DNA of 64,000 bases from Calamus simplicifolius (Eukaryota; Streptophyta; Magnoliopsida; Arecales; Arecaceae). Positions within the stretch are counted from its first letter, which is position 1. Each line of letters opens with the position of its first letter. The stretch is taken from positions 295,030 through 359,029 of the forward strand of contig UESW01001672.1 in the NCBI GenBank assembly GCA_900491605.1, written 5' to 3'. Under the pieces are notes generated by a model. The model was given only the letters and a program-made list of their open reading frames with translations. It ran no database searches and was not told where the DNA came from. Shown piece after piece: positions 1 to 15,100 of the stretch. Both the position numbers and the translations under genes were made by a program.

Positions 1-460
1 CCCCCCCCCCCAAATACTTCGATCTCATTCCTCCCCCCTCCTTACCTATTTATAGTTTTTGTTTTTTCTTTCTGAGAAAAAGTTCATGGAAAAAACCTAT
101 CCACCACACTGACGTCTTCACCATTACGTACTGCCCCTTCACCTTCCCTCCCTCTCCCCCCGCCGTCCCTCCCCTAGCTCCTCCTCTGCCGCCGCTCATC
201 GGCCGCCTGTTCAATTCACCAAGATCTCCTCCAACCACCTTCCGCCTCGCTTCCGATGGTCCCTCCGACAGCCGATCTAGTGTTTCTGCGACGGCAGAGG
301 ATATGAGGTTTCAAAGGAGGCGGCGGTGGAGAACTCCGACGACGAGCGTGGTTATCCCTGCCAGCGACAGCATAGGCATAGAAGTTTTGGGAAAAAGTTA
401 ATGGATTGCTAGATTTTTCTTCTCTAAAAAATAAAAAAAATAACAAAAATCAGTAAAAAA
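1..460. other. GC-rich island with imperfect inverted ends
   Basis: The window opens with a C11 run. Bases 110-380 are GC-rich, unlike the AT-rich surroundings. T/A-rich flanks at about 50-110 and 385-455 are loosely inverted copies of each other (TTTTTGTT...GAGAA...ATCCA). This resembles a gene fragment captured between terminal inverted repeats (Pack-MULE-like) or a first exon of another gene. No family motif is visible. Confidence 0.3.
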
Positions 461-3216
461 TATTACCTTAATTCCGTCTCTCTATCGCATCGCAAAGAAT
501 CAAAATATATTATAGAGTAGACGACGAAAGACGAACTTCTTCTCCAAAATCAAATGCCCAGAGAACTAGAGAAGGCAAAGGAGAGGAATTGAGAAAGTCG
601 CAACTCAAAAGTCGGAAGTCGAAAGTCTAAAACTCTAAAGAAGCGAAAGTTAGAGAATTTAAAACGGCATTGACAAACCGGTGACCCGTTCGGTTCAGAC
701 ACCGGTTCATGGGTTAACTGGATGGTTTGACCGGGTTATTCCGGTGTCTTGCACATCCAATTTTATGTTAGAATCGGACCAGCTTAGCCCCCGAGTTCTG
801 GTTCAACCGGTCCAACCGATCGGTCCGATCCGGTTCTGACAACACTGATACCAACCCTCAATTGACTGTATCGTACCGTATTGATAAGGTATCAGTACAG
901 AGTTCCTTTTGATACAAACCAAACAAATCCGAACTGAGCTAAACCATTTTATACCACCCAGTACCGAGTAATATTATAGTTAAGAGTGAGAAAAGAATGG
1001 TCACCCAATTTTGGTACATATTATACCAAACCATTAATATACCGATACAAGTCTCGATATTAGTTTTGCGAACCTTGATGGTGTGCCTAAACTTAGGTAC
1101 AAAACATAAAAACAGCTATAAGGTTTGAATCAGTTTATCTGCACACATTCTAGAAATTTAGATAAAGTTTCAGCTAAAATATTTTAAATTGATCAATTAA
1201 TTATCAAGGTTTCTAGCATGCATTCTGGGAAGCAACTTTTGATGTTTGACCCATTATAAGAGAAATGAAGATATATGGTTCTAAAATGTTAGGAATAAGG
1301 AATGCAAATCTAGGATCAAAATATCAGGTAACAAATGACATGCCCCTATCGTGCTGAAACATTAGTAACCAATGGGATCGAATTATACCCAAGTTTTTTT
1401 TTTTAAAAAAAAGCATGCTAAGATAAGATATTTTACTCATTTTATTAATACAAAAAATTAATTATTTAATACTAAAGGGTAGACAAAATTTTCATAAATA
1501 AATGAAGAATTTAACTAACCCGCAGAAATCTAGGATCACAGATCATTCTAAATATCTGTGCTGATCGTATTTTAACACTAGCATTACATGGCTTCAAGTA
1601 ATCCATTATACCAGTTATATTACAGAACCATTTGACAAATGCAATTCTAGAAAGATCAAAATTCATGACACCAGCTATAGGAGAACATGTAATTATTTAC
1701 ACAACACATCATGCATATTTAATAAATATTGCCACTACTGTAAAGGTTTTAAATCTTATGGGATTGGGCCATTGCAGTTTTTTCAAGGAACAAGATGCAT
1801 CATCATCCTATTCCATCCCGACACTTGCGACAATAGTCCCAAGACGCCCCGATTGAGATGCTAGGATGATGATGATGAGTTGATTCCATCCTGACATTTG
1901 GGACAACCCTTCCCATCATCCCACAGGACATCCCATTGCCTGGTACCGTGAATAGATTACATGCTATTAGTATGAATTTTATTTGTAGAATGATGATTGT
2001 AATGTCCAAATGAGCTTTCAAATCCTCATTAAAAAATAATAATCAACAAGAGTTCCTAATTACTGAGAATAAAAACTAGTAATTCCAAAACCAACCCGAA
2101 CTACACAATTTGGGGCATACATACTGCTAGTGCGGAACCTATTTGGTTTGAAACTTTGCTAGTTCAGTATGGAAACTAGCCCGTACCAGTCAAATGATTG
2201 AAACCACCTAATTCTGCCAAAGACCAAACTGTAGTGCCTGGTTTCCAGAAATATCATCATAAGAAATGAGAAGAAATGGTACATATCATACCATTCATAT
2301 TGTACCAGATCAGTAACACACCAGTAGAATACCCAGCAGCAAAATTGTAGACCTTGGTAGAAAGTAGAAACGTTGACTATTCAAGATCATTAAGTACAAG
2401 TTTAACAAAGGTACAAGCACATATTCATGACATATCAGTCTATATATGGATCCCTATCAGAATATGGACCCATGCATGTCTACACAAGCAAGCAAAATAT
2501 ATACGAACACACTTGTGCCATTGTGATAACTCACTAACCAGTATGCAATGTTTGGTACAAATAGGTTAGGCTAGGAGTGGACATGAATAATCATGAATTT
2601 TCCTAAATTCTAAGGACATCATTTTGTGTTTGTTCAAGTCAAATAATGGACTCAATTTATCTATGTTTATAGAGCAGGGCAACCTTCACAATTGTAATGG
2701 TCAATTCACATTGTTAGATTTGATCTGTTCAAGCCATATCATACTCCACAAATGCCCAGGAGTAACCTGGTTCACCAAGTGGTACAGATTTTTGCATCTT
2801 ATCTTCTTGCGGTCATGAGTCTGACACCAAGATAGGGATTGACTCTGTACCAGGACAAGTTTGAGTGTCATTTGGGTTCATTCAATGCTTCTTCAAACCA
2901 TGCGGGAATGGCAAGTTCAGAAAATTTACTCATCTATATTTAAAATATGATATATTTTAGCATATTTCTCAAACCAAGACATAAAATGGCTTCTGGCATG
3001 GACCTTCAATAAAATTTGGCAATATTATGTAATTCTATGTAAATTAGGAGGAATACAATGACATCACAAGATAAGAGTACCTTGAAACCAGCAATATTAC
3101 CAATGTTCACAAGAATGAAATTATATCTCAGAGAACTATAATGTATTGGGAAATATAACAAGGATCATGAAATCTGCAATTTTTTCTTGATGACCATAAA
3201 GATAGAATTTGTGTAC
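461..3216. other. Non-coding, repeat-rich sequence downstream of exon K
   Basis: Bases 660-840 carry several CCGGTT/AACCGG boxes, a common plant repeat texture. Bases 840-1090 and 2100-2350 are diverged members of a GTACC-rich dispersed repeat also seen near 8430-8540 and 19570-19800. No exon with the expected Cys-rich C-terminal domain was found. Confidence 0.5.
1798..1874. repeat. Short inverted repeat (hairpin arms)
   Basis: CATCATCATCCTA at 1798-1810 is exactly complementary to TAGGATGATGATG at 1862-1874, with a 51-nt spacer. Two similar TTCCATCC(C/T)GACA(C/T)TTG words follow each arm, suggesting a local duplication. Confidence 0.6.
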
Positions 3217-3541
3217 CTTGATAAGATTCTACCATTTACAGAAGCAATCTGAACATATTCATCTCCAGTGGCTATATTAGACCAATCAAAGTGAATTCTC
3301 CCACCACCGCCGCCACCACCACCGACAGGGCCACCACCACCACCAGCTACTGATAAAGATGAATTTTGCTCAAGTGTGAGTGTTTGAAGAAAAAGAAGAA
3401 TTGTCCCACCAGAACCACCACCTAGCCCACCCATCAAAGTCCCATTGTGATTCCTAGTTGATTCTGCATGGCTTTGGCCATCAGCCCTTAATGATCCATA
3501 AATTTCTAATCGAGAAAGTGGCCACTTCATGGAACCCATCA
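3217..3541 (-). CDS. Exon K: last coding exon visible
   Basis: The acceptor TTCCAG and donor GTACAC bound 325 nt. The encoded segment has GGLGGGSGGTILLFLQTL and a run of Gly residues followed by GRIHFDWS, and it ends in mid codon. A further exon must follow to the left. None was recognised between 1 and 3216, so the intron is at least 3.2 kb or the gene is broken there. Confidence 0.9.
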
Positions 3542-6500
3542 CTGGAACAAGCCAACAGAGATATCAGCATCAAAAAGGGTCAAATGTTTGTTAAAATTAT
3601 AGAATAAATAGTAAGAACAAATGAATTATTCTGTAAAATGAATTTGATCTAAACATATAAAGCAAAAGTGATGCAATTATTCTGTCACAATTAATATCAT
3701 TTAATTACCCATCCATGATACATATACATATACATAGACAGGCATATGAACCCATCCATGTACATACAAACATATGTATGTTGCTACACATGACAGAGAG
3801 GATATGTGCATGTAAGTATATGTGCGTGTTTGTGTATAGAGCAAAGGAGAAGATAAAAGAGAGTTGCAAAGTCATCGATAAGACAAGCTTATTCAAGGGT
3901 TTCATATCTTCCAGCTATTCTGGATTTTAACACCAAATGCATACCCAGAGATTTCATCTTGCTGTGGAGATTCATCAGGATAAATCTATATGACAAGTTG
4001 CCCGGAAGCCAACCTACATATGCCCATTTTCACTCTTTGATTCTGAAGATACAGAACACATTGATTTGGTTCCTCCTTTTAAAACCGGATGTAGCAGATC
4101 AGATATCTCCAATCAGACAAACATGGGACATCACTATTTCCTTAATTTATCCCTTGAAAGAATCTAAACCTACATTTTGAACCATAGGACAAACATATTG
4201 CATTTCCAAACTTGCTCTAGCTGCTGTATTGTACAATATTTGGGAGAAAGGGAAACAGTAGCAAAATATTTTTTTTACAAAAGGCAGAGCACAAATTCTG
4301 GGGAGTGTCATCCACTGATTTTTAACAAAAACTGGAGAGAGATCATGTATATTTCACAGTCATATCATATACATAGAGCTTGCTATTCTAAGAGCATTAT
4401 TTTCAGTTATTGAATAACCTCCTATTTATGTCAAATAAGTTAGGAGTAGTTTAAGAAGTTCTCACTTAATTCTCAGCATGATTATTCATGTGATCTTTGT
4501 GGTTGGTTTTGAAGTTCTTCAGAGAAGGATTAGAGTATAAGGTTCCTACCATGGATAGGTTCCAAAGGAAGGGTCAAGAAACCATAAAATTCCAGTAGTT
4601 TAAATTTTGATTTTGCTTGATACTTGATACTTCACTTCTTATGTTTCTATCCATTTGTCCCACCAAGTCCGTCTAAAAAGGAGAGATTAATCCCCTTTTG
4701 ACCCATACTAAGTCATTAATTGTCTCCATAACCTAATATCTTCCCACCCTCTCTTCTCTTACCCCTAAAACTACAAGAAACACACATGGGCCCATAAAGG
4801 GATACCCCTAGACTGTAATTGACACTAGAAATTGAGTAACAGCAAAAGAGATTCTCATGATTCCATGCTTCAAAGATGTGGCTCCAATCCTAGGTGCAAT
4901 GCCTAGGTACTTTAGTTGTAAGATGTCAATGCCTAGGTTCTTTAGTTGTAATATGTTTGCCCTTTAACCCATTGTGATCCAACCTTCTAGCTCTTTTTCT
5001 TTAGTTGTAAGATGTTTGCCCTTTAACCTTAGCAGGTCAGCTAAGGCCAAAAGAAGCCTGCTGAAATACACTACAACAAGCAGGTGATTTCATTAGCCCT
5101 CCATAAAACCTCCACTTCATCCCAAGATTGACATGACTTGGGCAATTTCCAACCCCCAGATGAACTTGAGGAAAAAAATATAACCAAAGCATTTCAAATT
5201 AAGAGAAATTTTAGTTTTAAATAGAAAATTCGAGTAGGCTTAACTTTCATTGTTTGCCACCTAAATTCAACATGGATTTTAAGTGCTAGCATACACCATA
5301 AGATCATGCAGGTGCCTTACCAGCCTGTTGCACTAACGGAATGCCAGAACTTGGCATGCAGCCATGCCAGTGCATGCTAAGCATTGACATGGGACAAGAC
5401 AGCCTGACATGCTTCGTGCAATAGTACCAGGCCAACCACCAACATTAGATACTGTAACAGTTGAATGCAATCCAGTTGTTTAAGATTGTTAAGATTCTCA
5501 TCCTCTTATTTGTTTTTAATGCAATTTGGTTGCCAAAGTACCAAGACTGCATATCAGTCATCATTATCTGCTTGTGCAATGGTATATCCTCAGGAAATGC
5601 TTCAACAGAAGCTTAATACCGTTAGACTATTGAAAACAAAGTAGCACCAATTCAAAACACTTGATCAGCAAGCAATTTTTCATTGTCTTTGAACCTTGCA
5701 TTTTGAGGTCGAAAAATAGATCAATCAATGATTTGAAGATGTGAAAATGAGTCTCAGTTTTGTTTGAGTTCTATTTATTCTAATCACACAATCCATAATA
5801 AGATATTAAGAGAACATAATGTTTGTGGGTTAATTGCATCATGTTTAATGGTTGCAGAAAACATTTTATCAACAGAAAGTCACCCTTTCTGGTATTGTAA
5901 AACGTGTCTGCCTACAGTGGCCACTTGGACGCTTAAATTGGCCAGGCTACCTAAGCTAACCCTACTTCAGACCTCCCCTCTTTAGAGGATTCCCATTCTC
6001 TTTTCCTATTTAAGTCCCATATGGGACAAGCAGGGGGGTAGTGAAGGCTGCCACCAACCTCGGAGTAGCTATCGAGCTGATTAGTGGCTAGCAACAGCAC
6101 AGCCAACAGTGACAAGTGGCAGTGATGGCAGCAAGTTTTCTCCATATGGCCATTAGTCCACTCATTTTTCCTAATTTTTCTCCTTTGGTCTGCCTGCTAC
6201 CCTCTAGTCTGCTTGTCTCCTTCTGCTTGCTTCTTGCTATGCCATGGCTACCTAGCCATTTTCTCTAACTTGATGGATGTTGTAGTGCAGTGACACTATT
6301 AATACTTGTAGATTTTGATCTTTGGACCTTTCAGTGTAAAAAATAGGTTCATGATCTCAGATGTGACATAAAAAAGAGCATACATAATGTGTCACATGCT
6401 TATTTATGCATGTTATTAAAAGTACACAAAATAAAGCTGAGAAAGTCTTCCTCCCAAGGCAGCCACCTTAGCATCTAGGCACCTGCCTAGGCTATATACA

Positions 6501-9101
6501 AGAAATCCATCGCTTAGCCTCACCTAGGCAGTCTGACTACTCTAGTTCTATTAATTGATCACATTGTATTTTCTGTATAGGATGAAAGCATATGGCCATT
6601 GGAGCACCTAGTTGTCATTAAACTATGAGAAGATGTGGAAATTGACTACGAACAAGAAAAATGGTGCTGATGTCAGGCAACTAGTGATGCCACTAACAAG
6701 AATTTGCTTGTTGGAAATTTATAGGACTATAATTTCAGTAATTAATAAAATATAATCCATACTGATGTGCATAATTCAACAATAGTGTGGAATTTTCAGC
6801 ATCATGTTCCACATCATGTAAAAAGTACTCACCTATCATTCCACCACCAGCAACATTATCAAGTGACTCACTGGAGCCACCACTCCCACTCCCCAACTCA
6901 CAAGGGAGATCAGCATCACCATATTTTTGACCACCTTCAACTAGCATCCCATTATAAAACCCTGAACCACCCTTCCCTCCATGCCCAGCACCCCCACCAG
7001 CTCCATATTTTAAAAATTTTCCTTTGCCAATGCCCTCTTTACAGCCTAAGAAGAAATTAAAATTAAAGAGCGAATATGTGTGAGAGAGAGAGAGAGAGAG
7101 AAATCAACAGAAAGAGAACAAACTATCTCAATTCTCAAATGTTTTCTTCACCAAATATTCAAAAAAAAAAAAAAAAAAAGGTTGCATCACCTAATTCTGA
7201 TGCACTTATTATGCCATCCTCTACAATAGTGACAGTCCTTGCTCGGTGAATGTGAACAATACTTCCCCTAACTAAACCATGAATAGTGAGGTCCTCAACA
7301 CGACAAATCTGCAAAAATTTACAGGGTTGTAAGTTAAAATTAGAATTAATGTTCCATGGTCTATATAACAAAATGTGGAAAAAGAATGATAGACATGGGT
7401 ATAAACATTTTTCCTAAGATTTCAAGTCTAAAGTTGGACATCCATAGCTATAAGGTCCATAGCTATAACGTCAACATCATGTTATGGGGATATCTTACAT
7501 GCATTTGTTAAAATGTTAAATAAATAATAGCAAAAATGTTGGAAACTGCAAGATCAACCAAAAGCGTCATCAAACATTGCTTTGACTTTAACATAAAAAC
7601 ATTTAAGGACACTTAAACCCACCTTTAAAACTCTTATTAATTGACAATTCATGATATAAATCTCAATGATTTTAAACAATGATTATCTAAATGGTTATTT
7701 GATCTTCTATAACCTTGTTATTTAGGAAATGAAGATAAGCATAAAGATATAATGTTGCTGCACTCAACAGACATAGACCAACCAATAACAAGCCTCAATC
7801 ATCTTAGTCTGAATTACCAATCTTTCTTCACCATTAAATTTTACCAGTGTCACATCCTCAATCAAATGCTTTTTAACTTTGAAATTGAAACAAGCAATTA
7901 CAAAAGCCACCTTAGAGAAGTTTTAATGTAGAAAATAGAGTTTTTCCGTAATGCCTTACTTGGAAAGTATAAGATAAGGAACTGTTCACATGGCAATCAT
8001 CAGGGGGCATGATTAACTCCTTCGGGCAAGTTTGACTCTCACAGTGTGATTGAGCAGCCCTGATGAATGGACAATTCAGGCTATACTTTGGGTTGTAAAG
8101 GCCATAAATAAAAGCCATCAAGTAAAATGTTAATCTCTACATGAGGACCACAACTCTAAACTTACAAGCTGCTTCCAATTTCATCATCTAGTGGAGCCTG
8201 TAGTATGGAGCCTGGCCCAACCTGCACGATGAGAAAAATGGCATGTGAAGCAAAACTAATAAATCTAAAACATAATATTCTAAAAGGCTAGCATTTAACA
8301 GTATATCATAGATAAACAAAAAAAAAAGGTTGATAATAAGAATAAACAATCCCGAGGGATAATAGATTTTTTTAGCAACATATAACAGAAATTTAGCACC
8401 TGAAGAGCAACAAACTTCAACAGCAAGGATTCATACGCTGACCACACCATACCATACTGCATACCGTGCCGGTACCCTGCCAACAACACAAGTAGATGCA
8501 GGGACATACTGTGGTACATATCACCATGTCACTTTATTACCCGTATGCACCGATATCACAGTATAACAAAACTTGTTGAACAGTAAATAATGTTTCATCC
8601 CACTGGTGTCAATTTTATGCAATCGTCCTTCTAGCCACTGATTAATATCAAGGCCTTTCTTACAATTCATCCATTTTATCAAGGTGTTTTTATCCTCTTC
8701 CATTAACAGTGAAAAAATGTTCAAGCTCCTTCTGCTTAAGGAACAAGCTCAGATTATTGCATTACGTTCCATACGATATCAATCAGTGCACCACAACTTT
8801 CCCCACCTTAGCATTCTACTCTGTACAATAGCCAACTTCTCACATTACTTTCCTCAGTTATGCTCTTTATTTCCTAACATTTCAACTTCTCCAAATATGA
8901 CGCCGGAGGTCCAAATATGAGGAGATGCCCTCGAAGCATTCTTACAGTACAAATCATCTTAAAACTTACACTTCATCAACTGTAATTGTCTTTTCCCATC
9001 CTCTATTCATCCTTGTAGCAAATCCAAGACATAAAAATTATGAAACCAAGTTCTCTTCAAATTAAATTTTGAACTAAAACCTCATATTGAGCTGTACTTC
9101 C

Positions 9102-9132
<31 letters not shown>

Positions 9133-12100
9133 AAACAATTCCCTTTAAAATTACCATGTACATCTATGCCATGGCACCTCTTGAACATACAGAAGTTCAC
9201 CACATGCCCATGCAGAAAATGTATTGCTACTTATAATGTTCAACATGGCTTTTTGAGACATCCCAATTTCTAAACAACTAAAAGGCATCTTTTGACTGGT
9301 ACAATTTTCCTCCTCATGACAATTTAATCATCCTGCATAAGTACTTTATCATATATGTAATGCTGCCTGGAATCTTATGTCCAGCTTGAATAATCTGTAT
9401 TGGACAATTATAGGTGCAGCAGACGCTAGTCAAACACTTTGTGTTAGAATGCTAAATAGCTAACCAGGGGTAACTCCAGATAAGCATCCCTGAGTCACTT
9501 ATCCATGAATTAGTAATATCTCCTGTTTGGTTTAAGTTTCAGAGTTCTAGGTTATGTTGTAGAAAAAAGTTAAAAACAAATATGGCAAAATGAGAGTTCT
9601 TCAGGTCAAACCTTTTTCACATAGGGGGATGAAAGAAGTTTAACCGAAGTTATCTACCTTTGTGTGGCATTGATTGGATATACTTAAAATCCCTTTTCTT
9701 TTTATTGCATTTAGCTGGTTAAGTGGATAACCACCCACAACCACCACTTTCAGCTTGCTAGATTGCAGATTCCAAGGCCTTGTTTGGTCGGGTAAGAAAG
9801 TGACAGAAAAGAAAATTAGTTATTTCACAATCTTCTTTTCTAATATTTGGTAGTCAAAAAATATTAAAAAGATTGAGAGAAAATTTCAGGCCAAAATTAT
9901 CACTAGCCCTCCTAAACCTTTTCTGTCCTAAGAAATAGCGATTTTTGAAAACAAAAGGCAAACATAATCTATCGTGAGAAGTTTAGTTGACATAAAAATC
10001 ACCCTAATTATATAAGAGAATATTTTCTCAACAATTTTCTCCTTGATCTTCTTCTACAATCAAGCATTAAAAATCGTCAATGAACTTCTTTTTTTCATTT
10101 CCACTACAGAAAGGTTTATTTTCTTTCACTTTCTCAGCAACCGAGACCTAAAGATGTATTAACCATGCATTATCTTTATCACCTAATATTGACATTATAA
10201 TGCACGAGTATGATAATATCAAGCTTTCAATCCACAAAAACCAATCCTGTTTAAAACTGTCTTCAGAAAAATTGAAATAAAAGATGTAGTTTCATTATTA
10301 CTTCATTGTTAGCAGGATTCTATTTGCATAAACATGAAATATAGATATTCATGTTGAATGACTGTTAAGAATCTCAATCAAATCAAAGAAAATTTGATCT
10401 AATTATTTCTTAATTTTAAGGATCATTAATAAGAGAATTCCCTAATTTTGGAGATCTTTTCAAATCTATAAGATCCCGTTAATTTGAAGGATATGATTAT
10501 TAAGGAAAACTTCTGATCCTAGACAATAATTTATTTCCTAAATTATGCATTAATTCCATTAGACGATTTCTTTATATAATTGTATTAGACTTTCCTTGAA
10601 TAATTAGACTTTCAACCCTATAAGTATATAACAATTTTTATGATTTTATCATTGGAAAAATAATATCAAAAACACCTTTTACTCTACTCCACATGGTATC
10701 AGAGCCGACTTAATTGACTATTCCCAAAGTTCTTTTTTTCTATCATTCTTTCTGATTATGTTCTTCCTTTTGTTTAGTTTCTACTGCTACCTCTTTATCA
10801 TGTCAAAAATTATTGAATCTTCTCCTTCTATTACCACTAGTTTTAATCCCTTAAAATTACCTACATCCGAATCTTATTCTCACTTTATATCCTTGAAGCT
10901 TGACTACCTTTTCAAATCTCTCAAACCAGAGCCCTAAGAGACTGCTTGAAACCATACAAGGATTTCTTTAATTTGCAAATCTTTTCTTTTTCCAGCTCCT
11001 CTTCAAAACCCGATGGTAAATCCATAAGCACTTCTCTTCCTCTAAATCACCACAATCCGCTTTAATGAGAACAATTTTCTCAGGTGGTCACAATCTATCT
11101 GAAAGGGCATTAGGGGCCAAGGAAAATTTGGTTATTTGACTGGAGACACCAAAGAACCAGCAAAACCTAGCTATGCCACTTGAGATGCAGAAAACTCCAT
11201 GATCATGGCATGGCTGATGAATTCCATGAAAGAAGAAATTAGCTTAAATTATATGTGCTATCCTACTGGCAAAGATCCTTGGGACAATATTACTCATATG
11301 TATTCAGATCTCAAGAATCAATCCCAAATCTATGAGTTACAACTGAAACTAGGCGATATTCGTTAAGGTGAGAAGTCAGTGACCAAATATTTTAATGTGC
11401 TCAAGGGTTTATGGCAGGATCTTGACTTATTTAATTATTATAAGTGAAAGAATCTAGATGATTGTAACAATTTCTTGACAATTTCAAGAAGATGGTAGAA
11501 AGTTCACGAATATTCAAATTCTTAGTGGGGCTTAATGTTGAGTTTGATAAAATTCGAGGAAGAATCATTGGTCGGCAACCCCTCCCTTCTCTCGATGAAG
11601 TGTTCTGAAGTGCACTTGAGGAAAGCAAGAGGAATTTTTTGCTTAGGAAAAAGCTCTCTAGAACTATGGAAAACTCAGTTTTACTGGACATTGCAACTGC
11701 TGCCTCTCGCTATCCTAATAACCAGCATCATTATGATGATAAACCAAGAGTCTAGTGTGATCATTGTAATAAACCATGCCACACTCATGAAACCTGCTGA
11801 AAATTACATGGAAAGCCAGCTAATTGGAAGCCGATTGAATGAAAAACTAATAAGCAAGGCGACTCAAATCGTATGCCTGCTAAAGTACATGCTGCTGAGA
11901 CATCTTCATTGAGCAAAGAACAATTAGACCAACTACTGCTGCTACTGCTGAAACCCACTCCGCAGCCTCCTAGTACTCCTATAGCATCTCTAGCTCGGTC
12001 AAGTAGCCTTTCATGTGCATATTCTTTTTCATTATCTGCACCTTAGATCATTGATTCAGGTGCCTTTAACCATAAACTAATCTTTCTCATTTATTCATAT

Positions 12101-15100
12101 CTTATACACCTTATTTAAGAGATAAAAAAGTACGTATTGTAGATGAAAGCCTATCTTCTATTATTGGCTAAGGCTCTATTCGTTTGTATGATAAAATTGT
12201 TTTGCAATTTGTTTTATATGGCCCAAAACTCTCTTATAATCTTTTATCTGTGAGTCGTTTATCTAGGTATTCTCATTGTTGTATTGTTTTTGGTGCCTCT
12301 CCTTGTGAATTTCAGGATTTGAACACGGGGATGATAATTGGCAGTGCTAGATTGATGGACAGCCTTTACTACTTTGATGCAAACCAGTTTGAGAATAAAA
12401 GTTTAGGGTTTCATTGGTAGTGTTCATTCAACCCCTGTGCGTGATCAAATAATACTATGACATAATAGATTAGGACATCCTAATTTTTTTTTTTAAATAT
12501 TTGTTTCTAGGTTTATTTAAAGGAGTGGATTGCAATTCTTTGGATTGTAAAAGTTTTTTTTTTTTTGGCCAAAAGCCATCAAAATTCTTATAAAATAAAA
12601 CCATATTGTGCCTCAAAACCCTTTTATTTGATACATAATGATGTTTGGGGTCTTCTAGGATTACTACTTTAACCGGAAAAAAAATGGTTTATGACATTTA
12701 TTGATGATCACACATGAATATGCTGGCTTTACCTATGAATTCTAAATCTGAGGTTGCATAACTCTTTAAAAAAATTTATTCTATGATTGAAAACCAATTT
12801 TAAACCAAAATTAGTATTCTTAGGAAAGACAATAGAATAAAATTTTATAATGATTGTTTAGGGGATTTTTTTTTGCTAGAAAAAGGTATTTTACATCAAT
12901 CAACTTATAGGGATACTCCTCAACAAATAGCATTGCAGAACGTAAAAACAGACACCTACATGAAGTAGAAAGAGCTCTTATGTTTCATATGAATGTTCCT
13001 AAATATCTTTGGAGAGATGCAATTTTAATAAGTTGTTATTTGATCAATGGAATGCCTACAAGGGTTTGAAACTATGAAACACCTTTACAAACTCTTAAGA
13101 ATACTTTTCTAAACATATGCCTTCCCTCAGATTTACCCTTAAAATTTTTTGGTTGCACTGTGTTTGTCCATGTGCCAACTCATCTCAGATCCAAAAGCTG
13201 GAAAATGTATTTTTTTAAGGCTATGCTCCTAATAAAAAAAGGGTATAAGTGTTTTAATCATACTACTAGAAAAATGCATGTTAGTATGGATGTCAATTTT
13301 GTTGAAAATATTCTTTTTTATAGCAAAACTACTCTTCAATGGAAGGATTCTAATGAAGATCGGTTTTGGCAAAAAGAATAACATAAAATCCAGTATTTTT
13401 TTCCTAAAATATATCAAAAAAATATGTTTTAACTAGTGAAAAATGAGGAAATATTAATATATCCATGCCAAATAAAATTGTATCACAAACAAGGAGAGAA
13501 ACTCTGCAACCTATGTCCACTGAACTCGTATTTATGCTAGGCGCAAGTTTGATTCTAATAGTGAGAATAATCCAGACAATCTTGAGCATGGTCAATAATC
13601 ACCTACTAGTTCTCAAAATCCAAGTAATCTTCCTATAGATTCCAATCCTTTACCTCTTTCTGATCTTGATATCCCTATTCCAATCTGAAACGAAGTTAGG
13701 AATTGTACCAAACACTCCATTGACAAATATATGTCTTATTAAAGACTCAGAAAATATAGGGCTTTCACTTCAAATGTCTCTCACTTGTTTATTCCTAAAA
13801 CTATACAGGAGGCACTAAGACGTTCGGAGTGGAGATCAGCGGTTCAAGAAAAATGAATGTTCTTCTAAAAAATAGAACTTGAAAAATTATTGATTTACCT
13901 GAGGAGAAAAGAACAGTAGAATGCAAGTGGGTTTTCATAATCAAAAGCATTGAGAGATACAAAGCAATGTTAATAGCTAACGGTTTCACACAAACCTATG
14001 GAATTGACTACCAAAAGAGACCTTTGCTCCTGTTGCAAATATCAATTCCATTTGGATTTTACTTTCTCTTGCCGCACATTTTAATTGGCATGTACATCAA
14101 TTAGAGGTGAAGAATGCTTTCTTAAATGGCGATTTGGAGGAAGAAGTGTTTATAGATTTACCATCGGGTTTTTAAGAGCTGAAAAAAGAAAAAGGTTTGC
14201 AAATTAAAGAAGTCCTTGAATGGTTTCAAGCAGTCTCCTAGGGCCTAATTTAAGAGATTTGGAAAGGTAGTCAAGTTTCAAGGATATATTCAAAGTCAAG
14301 CTGATCATACAATGTTTTATAAGCACTCAAAAAAAGAAAGATTGCGGTGTTGATAGTTTATGTGGATGACATTGTTCTAACTAGTAATAAAAGTTCAGAA
14401 CTTGAAAGATTGAAGAAAGCTCTAGCTGGTGTATTTGAGATTAAATATTTAGGTCCCTTGGTATAGAGTTTGCTAGATCCAAGAGAGGTATTTTCGTTTC
14501 TTAAAGGAAATATATACTTGATATTAGGAAAAGGCTTAGATGAGTTGAGTTGAGTAGAAAGGAAATATATACTTGACTTGTTTACTTGGGTGTACAGCAG
14601 TAGAAACTCCAATAGAACCAAATTTGAAACTCCAACCAGCAAGTTTTGTAGAGGTAATTGGAAAGAGAAATATCAACATTTAGTTGAGAGACTTATTTAT
14701 CTCTCTCATACTCGTCCCGATATTGCATTTGTAGTAAGCATAGTAAGTCAATTCATACACTCACCAAATCAAAGACACTTTGATGCTGTGTATAGAATTT
14801 TAAGGTACTTAAAGGGAACTCCAAGAAAAGGACTTCTATATAAAAACCAAGGACATCTCAAAGTGGATGTGTTTATTGATGGAGATTGGGCCGAAAGTAT
14901 AATTGATAGGAAATCAACTTCAGATATTATACTTTTCTTGTAGGCAATCTAGTGACTTGGCGAAGTAAAAAGCAGAATGTGTGGCTAGAAGTAGTGTTGA
15001 AGCTGAGTTTAGAGGAGTAGCCTATAGCATTTGCAAAGTTTTGTGGATTAAACAGTTACTTGAAGAACTTAAAGCTACTAGTCCTTTACCTATGAAGGTC

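Noticed and set aside
3715..3930. Short ORFs rich in His and Ile on both strands
   Set aside because: They derive from an ACATAC/TGTATG-type simple sequence in an intron.
6767..7060. Plus-strand 97-codon His/Gln-rich ORF
   Set aside because: It is the antisense of the Gly-rich exon J.
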